8,337 nt of DNA from Methanobacterium sp. GTDB lineage: Archaea > Methanobacteriota > Methanobacteria > Methanobacteriales > Methanobacteriaceae. The notes beneath the pieces were generated by a model. That model had not been told where the DNA came from, did not search any database, and worked only from the letters and a program-made list of their open reading frames with translations. Location: the NCBI GenBank assembly GCA_020854975.1, contig JAHKLQ010000031.1, positions 1 through 8,337 on the forward strand, written 5' to 3'. Shown here piece after piece: positions 1-4,313 of this stretch (position 1 is the stretch's first letter; each line of letters starts with the position of its first letter). Made by a program: the position numbers and the translations under genes.

Positions 1-18
1 TAAATAGGAGATGTTTAA

Positions 19-573
19 ATGGAATTTGTAGATCTGGATTTAGGAAGTTTTTACAGGGTTCTGGCACCACGACCTACCATACTGGTAACCACCATGAATA
101 AAAAAGGAGAGGTGAATGCTGCTCCTTTCTCTTTTACCATGCCAGTATCTATGGATCCTCCTTTAATTGCTGTGGCTTCAGTTGCCAGCCACCACACCTA
201 TCATAACCTGGAAGAAACAGGTGAAATGGTAGTAAATATACCATCTGAGCGTATCCTTCAGAAGTTATGGGTTACCGGTGAAAAATTCCCTCAGGGAGTT
301 AATGAACTTGAAAAAGCAGGGTTAACCCAGATGCAGTCAGTTCAAGTGTCTCCACCATGGATTAAGGAATGTATAGCTCATATGGAGTGCAAAATAGAAC
401 AGATCATGGAATGTGGTGACCACCAGTTAGTGGTGGGTAGAGTTTTAAAGTTGGGTGTGCAAGAAGATACCCTTAAAGATGGACTCCTGGATGTGGAATT
501 AATGAAACCCCTACTTCACCTTGGGGGTATGGACTTTGTAGTTGGAGACCATCGTATTAAAGTAGAAAAATGA
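19..573 (+). CDS. FMN-binding flavin reductase-like protein (flavoredoxin family)
   Basis: A 184-aa cytosolic protein of the flavin reductase-like, FMN-binding split-barrel family (PF01613 type). Visible signatures are an N-terminal APRPT segment (residues 16-20), the flavin-contacting NAAPFSFT stretch (33-40) followed by MDPPL (45-49), an HHTYHN segment (58-63) and the GDHQLVVGRV strand (133-142), all typical of the fold. There is no signal peptide or membrane segment. The family binds FMN and passes electrons to or from flavin or protein partners; the physiological partner of the methanogen members is not settled. The ATG at 19 follows a TAGGAG ribosome binding site at 5-10. The stop overlaps the ribosome binding site of the next gene, so the two are probably cotranscribed. 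Position beside rubredoxins, peroxiredoxin and SOD suggests a redox or oxygen-stress role, but the exact reaction is inference. Confidence 0.88.
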   Translation: MEFVDLDLGSFYRVLAPRPTILVTTMNKKGEVNAAPFSFTMPVSMDPPLIAVASVASHHTYHNLEETGEMVVNIPSERILQKLWVTGEKFPQGVNELEKAGLTQMQSVQVSPPWIKECIAHMECKIEQIMECGDHQLVVGRVLKLGVQEDTLKDGLLDVELMKPLLHLGGMDFVVGDHRIKVEK

Positions 574-585
574 AGGAGATTGAAT

Positions 586-981
586 ATGTTTGATACTATA
601 ATGATTCCCACAGATGGATCGGATTATTCCAGAAAAGCTGAGGACATGGCATTATCCCTGGCAAAAAAGTTAGGTTCCAAAGTTGTTGCTGTTCATATTA
701 TAGATGATAAGTTAATCTATCCTTACGAGGTGCTGGAGGAAGAGGGAAAAGCCATACTTAAAAAGGTGCAAGAGAAGGGGCAGGAAAATGGTGTGGAAGT
801 TCATGAGATATTGATTGTGGGAAGCCCCACTCATGATATGGCCAAGATCACAGAAAAGGCAGGGGCAGATCTGGTGGTAATAGCCACACATGGTAAGACT
901 GGACTTGAAAAAATTTTAATGGGCAGTGTTGCTGAAAATGCCCTGAAAAAAGTCCAGGTACCAGTTCTTCTGGTTAAATAA
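586..981 (+). CDS. Universal stress protein, ATP-binding type (UspA family)
   Basis: A 131-aa single-domain universal stress protein. It opens with the usual beta strand ending in PTDGS (residues 8-12, with Asp10 as the conserved nucleotide-contacting acidic residue). It ends with the ATP-loop segment THGKTG...MGSVAENAL (101-120), matching the G-9x-G-S part of the motif found in ATP-binding members such as MJ0577; the first glycine of the full motif is replaced by Ala100. The final strand VPVLLVK closes the Rossmann-like fold. These proteins usually form dimers and act as ATP-dependent switches in stress; the output of this one is unknown. An in-frame TTG lies at 580, but the ATG at 586 is correctly spaced from GGAG at 575-578 and gives the conserved MFDTIMIPTDGS start. 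It lies 12 nt after the flavin reductase-like gene, so an operon is likely. Confidence 0.93.
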   Translation: MFDTIMIPTDGSDYSRKAEDMALSLAKKLGSKVVAVHIIDDKLIYPYEVLEEEGKAILKKVQEKGQENGVEVHEILIVGSPTHDMAKITEKAGADLVVIATHGKTGLEKILMGSVAENALKKVQVPVLLVK

Positions 982-990
982 AGGTTTTTC

Positions 991-1029
991 TTTTTAAAGA
1001 GTTAAAAATAATGAATAACTCTTTTAAAA
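991..1029 (+). terminator. Hairpin with 14-bp arms after the universal stress protein gene
   Basis: Arms at 991-1004 and 1016-1029 pair along 14 bp with one mismatch around an 11-nt A-rich loop. T-rich runs lie just before it (986-996) and after it (1032-1055). The position ten bases past the stop of the universal stress protein gene suits a transcription or processing end. It could instead be an operator for the repair gene that starts at 1072. Confidence 0.5.
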
Positions 1030-1071
1030 GATTATTTTATAATATTTTTATTTTTAGTGGTGTGTTTGATT

Positions 1072-1524
1072 ATGAGACTCTGGAGTCTCCACCCCCAGTA
1101 CCTGGATGGTAAAGGATTGGTTGCACTCTGGAGAGAGGGTCTTCTGGCACGAAAAGTCTTAAAAGGCGAAACTAAAGGTTACAAACATCATCCTCAACTT
1201 TTACGTTTCAGGAAACAAGCAGATCCTGTGATTCATGTGGATACCTATCTCTATCATGTTTACCTGGAAGCAAATAAACGTGGCTATTCTTTTAATCAGG
1301 ATAAACTTGGTGGAAAATTCACTGATAAACTGATTCCAGTTACTGAAGGACAGTTAATGTTTGAATTAGAACACCTTAAACAGAAATTGTTGTTGAGAAA
1401 TAGAAAAACATATACCAAAATCAAGGATCTGATTATTCCTAAGCCCCATCCCTTATTTTATACGGTTGAAGGGAAATTAGAGTTATGGGAAAAGAGTAAA
1501 CCCCATAATAAACCTGAATCATAA
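1072..1524 (+). CDS. Predicted pyrimidine dimer DNA glycosylase / endonuclease V family protein
   Basis: A 150-aa protein that I recognise as the bacterial/archaeal branch of the Pyr_excise family (PF03013), distantly related to T4 endonuclease V, a base-excision enzyme that cuts the glycosyl bond at cyclobutane dimers and nicks the DNA. It starts MRLWSLHPQYLD, with GLVALWREGLLARKVL (15-30) and GYKHHPQLLRF (36-46). The Glu in WRE (Glu22) lines up with catalytic Glu23 of T4 endonuclease V (YRE). The T4 enzyme uses the alpha-amine of Thr2; here residue 2 is Arg, so Met removal is unlikely and the nucleophile is uncertain. A GTG lies in frame at 1057, but the ATG at 1072 gives the family's conserved N-terminus and has GGTG at 1059-1062 upstream. 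A TATA-like TTTATAAT lies at 1036-1043. Lesion specificity is inferred from the family only. Confidence 0.8.
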   Translation: MRLWSLHPQYLDGKGLVALWREGLLARKVLKGETKGYKHHPQLLRFRKQADPVIHVDTYLYHVYLEANKRGYSFNQDKLGGKFTDKLIPVTEGQLMFELEHLKQKLLLRNRKTYTKIKDLIIPKPHPLFYTVEGKLELWEKSKPHNKPES

Positions 1525-1527
1525 AGA

Positions 1528-1604
1528 TATCTTAAATTATCTTAAATTTTTTATGTATAAAAAAACAGATAAGACTGCATAATATTAATAATAATCGGAT
1601 GGTT
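1528..1604 (+). promoter_or_regulatory. Rubredoxin operon promoter with a perfect tandem 10-mer next to the TATA box
   Basis: TATCTTAAAT occurs twice head to tail (1528-1537 and 1538-1547), and a TATA-like TATAAAAAAA follows at 1556-1565. A start about 25 nt downstream, near 1583, would leave a leader of roughly 28 nt containing the GGATGGT ribosome binding site at 1598-1604. The 10-bp period equals about one helical turn, so the repeats could seat a regulator next to the TFB recognition element. They could also be chance AT-rich sequence. Confidence 0.5.
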
Positions 1605-1610
1605 TAAAAC

Positions 1611-1769
1611 ATGAAAAGGTATAAATGCAAAGTCTGCAACTACATCTACGATCCGGAAGTTGGTGAACCCCGTACTAACACACCTCCTGGAACTGCCTTT
1701 GAAGATCTGCCTGATAACTGGCGCTGTCCTAAATGTGGTGCTCCGAAATTCAAATTTTTCCCCATCTGA
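1611..1769 (+). CDS. rub: Rubredoxin 1 (basic variant)
   Basis: A 52-aa rubredoxin, a one-iron electron carrier of the cytosol. The iron is held by two CxxC pairs: Cys6/Cys9 (CKVC) and Cys39/Cys42 (CPKC). The core signatures YIYDPE (11-16), [10 protein letters not shown] (25-34) and W37 are present. It differs from textbook rubredoxins: the Gly normally after the first CxxC is Asn10, the usual DxxxGI region reads GEPRTNT, and the tail is APKFKFFPI. By count it has nine Lys/Arg and six Asp/Glu, making it net basic, unlike the strongly acidic neighbour. It is the first gene of an apparent rub1-rub2-ferritin unit. Likely partners are peroxide or oxygen reductases encoded elsewhere; which one is unknown. 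Confidence 0.93.
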   Translation: MKRYKCKVCNYIYDPEVGEPRTNTPPGTAFEDLPDNWRCPKCGAPKFKFFPI

Positions 1770-1796
1770 TTAATTTATCTGTTACAACCCTGAATA

Positions 1797-1815
1797 TCAT
1801 GAATTTTATTCATGA
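1797..1815. promoter_or_regulatory. 8-bp perfect inverted repeat between the two rubredoxin genes
   Basis: TCATGAAT at 1797-1804 and ATTCATGA at 1808-1815 are perfect inverted repeats around TTT. The element sits in the 72-nt gap between the rubredoxin genes, about 14 nt before the GAGGT ribosome binding site of the second gene (1829-1833). It could be an operator, an RNA processing or stability hairpin, or an attenuation point that sets the ratio of the two rubredoxins. I see no strong TATA box in the gap. Confidence 0.4.
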
Positions 1816-1841
1816 AGTCAACTAATAAGAGGTAGAAAATT

Positions 1842-2003
1842 ATGCAGAAATATATGTGTAAACCTTGCGGATACATCTATGACCCTGAAGAAGGAGATGA
1901 AATGTCTGGAATTGAACCTGGAACTGCCTTTGAAGACTTACCCGATGATTGGGTCTGTCCTATGTGCGGAGCAGGTAAAGACATGTTCGAACCAGTAGAT
2001 TAA
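1842..2003 (+). CDS. rub: Rubredoxin 2 (classical acidic type)
   Basis: A 53-aa classical rubredoxin with iron ligands Cys6/Cys9 (CKPC, followed by the usual Gly10) and Cys39/Cys42 (CPMC). It has the standard YIYDPEEGD (11-19), [18 protein letters not shown] (23-40) and GKDMFEPV tail (45-52). It carries about 13 acidic and 3 basic residues, so it is strongly acidic as usual. It should carry single electrons in the cytosol to FprA-type oxidases, rubrerythrins or similar acceptors. The start has GAGGT at 1829-1833, and the ferritin start codon is only 27 nt after its stop, so rub2 and ferritin are almost certainly cotranscribed. Linking rubredoxin to ferritin suggests electrons for iron release or for detoxification during iron oxidation; that is inference. 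Confidence 0.96.
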   Translation: MQKYMCKPCGYIYDPEEGDEMSGIEPGTAFEDLPDDWVCPMCGAGKDMFEPVD

Positions 2004-2030
2004 TTTTCTAAACAAGAGGGAGGTGAAATT

Positions 2031-2543
2031 ATGATAGATGAAAAGATGCAAGAAGCCCTGAACTACCAGATGAACCGGGAACTATACTCTGGTTACCTAT
2101 ATCTTGCCATGGGTGCTTACTTTGAGGATCAGGACCTGCCTGGTTTTGGTAATTGGATGCGGGTCCAGGCACAGGAAGAGTTAACCCACGCCATGAAATT
2201 CTATGATTACCTGGTACAAAGAGATAGCCGTGTACTCCTGGCAGAAATTGAAAAACCACCAAGTGAATGGGATTCACCTTTAGCTGCCTTTGAACACGTA
2301 TATGAACACGAACAGATGGTCACTGGACTAATTAATGGTCTGGTGGATCTGGCCATGGAACTTTCTGACCATGCCACCAACAATTTCCTGCAGTGGTTTG
2401 TGGCTGAACAGGTAGAAGAGGAAGAATCTTCCAGTGGAGTCCTCCAAAAAGTTAAACTAGCCGGAAAATCAGGTAGTGGACTTTATATGCTGGATCAGGA
2501 ATTAGCACAACGAGTATTTAATCCACCAGCAGCTTCTGAATAA
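2031..2543 (+). CDS. ftn: Ferritin, non-haem (FtnA type)
   Basis: A 170-aa ferritin subunit, normal length for FtnA, expected to form a 24-mer shell that oxidises Fe(II) and stores the mineral. The diiron ferroxidase residues fall at the same positions as in E. coli FtnA: Glu17, Tyr24, Glu50, His53, Glu94 and Gln127, with Glu49, Glu126, Glu129 and Glu130 available for the third (C) site. The motifs are [13 protein letters not shown] (15-27), QEELTHA (48-54) and FVAEQVEEE (123-131). No haem-ligating Met in the bacterioferritin context is evident. The ribosome binding site GGAGGTGA (2019-2026) is the strongest in the window. Lying last in the rubredoxin unit and before peroxiredoxin and SOD, it would limit Fenton chemistry by removing free Fe(II). 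Confidence 0.96.
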   Translation: MIDEKMQEALNYQMNRELYSGYLYLAMGAYFEDQDLPGFGNWMRVQAQEELTHAMKFYDYLVQRDSRVLLAEIEKPPSEWDSPLAAFEHVYEHEQMVTGLINGLVDLAMELSDHATNNFLQWFVAEQVEEEESSSGVLQKVKLAGKSGSGLYMLDQELAQRVFNPPAASE

Positions 2544-2560
2544 AAATTAATTCTAAAAAA

Positions 2561-2622
2561 CCTTCAGAAGGCATATTTTATTTTTTTAAATACTTTATTC
2601 CTTTATTTTTTAACTTTTTTTA
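2561..2622 (+). terminator. Terminator after ferritin: short hairpin plus long T-rich tracts
   Basis: CCTTCAGAAGG at 2561-2571 can fold into a 4-bp stem with a CAG loop. It is followed by several T runs between 2575 and 2622. Archaeal transcription ends mainly at T-rich tracts, so the T runs are the stronger evidence. This separates the rubredoxin-ferritin unit from peroxiredoxin. Confidence 0.65.
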
Positions 2623-2752
2623 CCTTCTCTTAAAATTAGTAACCCCTTAGATTTTAACGTCTTCTCAGTAAATTCTCCCATTTTATCAAAATAAATAAAT
2701 AAAAATGAGTATAAAAATAATAGTGAAAAATTTTTACCTAAGGGGGTAAAAA
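2623..2752 (+). promoter_or_regulatory. Peroxiredoxin promoter and leader with an inverted repeat around the ribosome binding site
   Basis: A TATA-like TATAAAAATA lies at 2710-2719, preceded by an AAAT-repeat A-rich stretch (2689-2704). A start near 2736 would give a short leader. TTTTTACC (2731-2738) and GGTAAAAA (2745-2752) are perfect inverted repeats around TAAGGG, so the ribosome binding site AGGGGGT (2741-2747) lies inside the dyad, directly before the start codon. CCCCTTAG at 2643-2650 is also an exact complement of 2738-2745. The dyad could act as an operator at the transcription start or as a leader hairpin that masks the ribosome binding site. Confidence 0.5.
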
Positions 2753-3442
2753 ATGGGAGAAAAAGTTTATGAACTAAGAAAAATTAAGAAAAAAGGGAAA
2801 GGAATGCCACTTATTGGTGATAAGTTCCCTAAAATGGAAGTTCAAACCACTCAGGGAATGATGAAACTACCTAAAGATTTTAAAGGTAAATGGTTCATTT
2901 TATTCAGTCACCCTGCTGATTTCACTCCAGTGTGCACCACAGAATTTGTAGCATTCCAGCTCCGCTATGAACTCTTCCAGGAACTTAACTGCGAACTCAT
3001 TGGCCTCTCAGTGGATCAGGTTTTTTCACACCTTAAATGGATCCAGTGGATAGCAGAACACTTTGATTTGGACATAGAATTTCCCATAATTGCAGATACA
3101 GGTAAAGTGGCAGATACTTTAGGTTTAATCCATCCCAACAAGGGTACCAACACTGTGCGAGCTGTTTTTATAGTTGATCCAGAGGGTGTTATCAGGGCGA
3201 TTCTTTACTATCCCCAGGAACTGGGAAGGAACATGGATGAAATATTAAGGATGGTTGAGGGCCTCCAGACTGCTGCTGAAAAAGAGGTGGCTATACCTGC
3301 TAACTGGCCCTGTAATGAAATTATTGGTAAAGGCCTAATAATCCCACCACCATCAGACATGGATAGTGCTGTTAAAAGATCTGAAGAGGAGTATAAATGT
3401 TTTGACTGGTGGTTATGTTACAGAAACTACTATAAATGGTAA
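2753..3442 (+). CDS. Peroxiredoxin, Prx6-class archaeal thiol peroxidase
   Basis: A 229-aa peroxidase that reduces hydrogen peroxide and organic peroxides in the cytosol. The active site is PADFTPVC (54-61), with Pro54, Thr58 and peroxidatic Cys61; Arg136 (NTVRAVF) is the likely conserved arginine. C-terminal Cys216 and Cys222 ([11 protein letters not shown]) have the same six-residue spacing as Cys207/Cys213 of the Aeropyrum pernix enzyme, one of which is the resolving cysteine. Cys80 and Cys187 are extra. Family members normally begin at the MPLIGDKFP segment, here Met18 (ATG at 2804). The 17 extra Lys-rich residues depend on the ATG at 2753, which has AGGGGGT in front; GGGAAAGG precedes the inner ATG, so either start may be used. 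The extension resembles the start of the downstream SOD. SOD follows 74 nt later. Confidence 0.94.
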   Translation: MGEKVYELRKIKKKGKGMPLIGDKFPKMEVQTTQGMMKLPKDFKGKWFILFSHPADFTPVCTTEFVAFQLRYELFQELNCELIGLSVDQVFSHLKWIQWIAEHFDLDIEFPIIADTGKVADTLGLIHPNKGTNTVRAVFIVDPEGVIRAILYYPQELGRNMDEILRMVEGLQTAAEKEVAIPANWPCNEIIGKGLIIPPPSDMDSAVKRSEEEYKCFDWWLCYRNYYKW

Positions 3443-3449
3443 ATATTAG

Positions 3450-3461
3450 CATATTAATATG
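3450..3461. promoter_or_regulatory. 12-bp perfect palindrome in the prx-sod gap
   Basis: CATATTAATATG is a perfect 12-bp palindrome eight bases after the peroxiredoxin stop and 55 bases before the sod start. It could be a TATA-type element or operator for a separate sod promoter, or an RNA hairpin between cotranscribed genes. It is AT-rich, so chance is possible. Confidence 0.35.
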
Positions 3462-3504
3462 TTTCATTGAAGTAGTATAGTTAAATGATTAATTCTTGAA
3501 AACG

Positions 3505-3512
3505 AAGGTGAT
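3505..3512 (+). promoter_or_regulatory. Ribosome binding site that sets the sod start
   Basis: AAGGTGAT matches the methanogen 16S anti-Shine-Dalgarno well and ends four bases before the ATG at 3517. It lies downstream of the in-frame TTG at 3496, so that longer start is rejected. Confidence 0.8.
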
Positions 3513-3516
3513 AAAA

Positions 3517-4218
3517 ATGGTAAAAAAGATTTATGAACTACCTGCACTTCCTTATGGCTATGAAGATCTGGCTCCCTATATATCCAAGGAGCAACTCCAG
3601 ATACACCATGATAAACACCATCAGGCATATGTGGATGGTGCCAATGCAATATTACAGAAATTTGACAGCCGTCCAGGTCTGGAATTTGATGTGAAAGCTG
3701 TGGCCAAAGAACTTTCATTCCATGTGGGTGGATTCTTACTCCATAAATTATTCTGGGAAAATATGGCCCCTGCACCTAAAGGAGGGGGTGAACCCACTGG
3801 GACACTAGCCCAATACATAAACAAAGACTTTGGATCCTTTGAAAGATTTAAACAGGAATTTTCCCAGGCAGCTAACAGCACTGAAGGATCAGGATGGGCA
3901 GCTTTAACCTTATGTCCTGTAACTGACCGGCTGTTCATAATGCAGGTCGAAAAACACAACATCAATGTAATACCTAACTTCAAGGTGTTAATGGTCTTAG
4001 ATGTGTGGGAACACGCTTATTACCTGGATTATAAGAATGTGCGACCAAGTTATGTGGAAGCATTCTGGAACATTGTTAACTGGGAAGAAGTTAACCGCCG
4101 TATTGAAATAGAAATTCTGGCTAACAGTGTGAACCTGGTTGATAACCGCAGAGTACTGGACATGAAACTGGAAGAATTCAAAGTGAACTTTGATGCCTGG
4201 TTAGAATCCATGAAGTAA
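3517..4218 (+). CDS. sod: Superoxide dismutase, Fe/Mn family (probably Fe), with C-terminal tail
   Basis: A 233-aa Fe/Mn-family superoxide dismutase that converts superoxide to oxygen and hydrogen peroxide in the cytosol. The four metal ligands are visible as His30 (QIHHDKHH), His76 (LHKLFW), Asp162 and His166 ([12 protein letters not shown]). Other family signatures are [10 protein letters not shown] (34-43), GSGWAAL (124-130) and EAFWNIVNW (181-189). Methanogen homologues are iron enzymes by established work; the metal cannot be read from the sequence alone. From memory, related archaeal enzymes end near residue 205, shortly after NIVNWEEV; this one continues for about 30 residues (roughly 202-233) with a charged, helix-like tail [18 protein letters not shown]. 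It lies just behind peroxiredoxin, which would remove its peroxide product, and converges on the sensor kinase gene. Confidence 0.95.
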   Translation: MVKKIYELPALPYGYEDLAPYISKEQLQIHHDKHHQAYVDGANAILQKFDSRPGLEFDVKAVAKELSFHVGGFLLHKLFWENMAPAPKGGGEPTGTLAQYINKDFGSFERFKQEFSQAANSTEGSGWAALTLCPVTDRLFIMQVEKHNINVIPNFKVLMVLDVWEHAYYLDYKNVRPSYVEAFWNIVNWEEVNRRIEIEILANSVNLVDNRRVLDMKLEEFKVNFDAWLESMK

Positions 4219-4246
4219 GGTTATGAAGTAGAATTAATTCCATTTC

Positions 4247-4264
4247 CCCTTATTTTTTTAAGGG
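4247..4264. terminator. Terminator hairpin between convergent sod and kinase genes
   Basis: CCCTTA (4247-4252) and TAAGGG (4259-4264) pair around a T6 loop in the 80-bp gap between the two convergent genes. The T run reads out on the sod strand. On the opposite strand a second T-poor copy would end kinase transcripts only by the hairpin, so its action there is less certain. Confidence 0.45.
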
Positions 4265-4265
4265 A

Positions 4266-4313
4266 GTTAGTCCAATTCTTTTCATTTTTTTAATGAGGTT
4301 AATCCAGTTCTTT
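4266..4313. repeat. Degenerate 16-nt direct repeat covering the kinase 3' end
   Basis: The 16-nt stretches at 4266-4281 and 4298-4313 differ at two positions and lie 32 nt apart. The second holds the last four codons and stop of the kinase gene. Read on the minus strand, both copies spell Lys-Glu-Leu-Asp-stop, with both differences silent, although the outer copy is in another frame. It may be a decayed tandem duplication. Confidence 0.4.

Noticed and set aside
1057..1071. A GTG start for the repair protein that would add five residues (MVCLI).
   Set aside because: The family begins MRLWSLHP, and the GTGGTG at 1057-1062 is better read as the ribosome binding site of the ATG at 1072.
2029..2277. 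Open minus-strand frame opposite the ferritin gene.
   Set aside because: It is the antisense of a clearly recognised ferritin, has no recognisable domain and has low-complexity Pro/Ser/Gly composition.
2686..2706. AAAT tetranucleotide run as a CRISPR-like or phase-variable repeat.
   Set aside because: There are only about three units of plain A/T sequence and no spacers; it is better seen as A-rich promoter DNA.
1525..2752. Binding site of the methanogen redox regulator MsvR (remembered as TTCG-N10-TACGAA).
   Set aside because: I found no such pattern in any intergenic region of the window.
3496..3516. An upstream TTG start for sod that would add seven residues.
   Set aside because: It lies upstream of, and would include, the strong AAGGTGAT ribosome binding site at 3505-3512, and the conserved SOD N-terminus begins at the ATG at 3517.
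3464..3983. Two open minus-strand frames opposite sod.
   Set aside because: They lie antisense to a fully conserved SOD with all metal ligands and resemble no family known to me.
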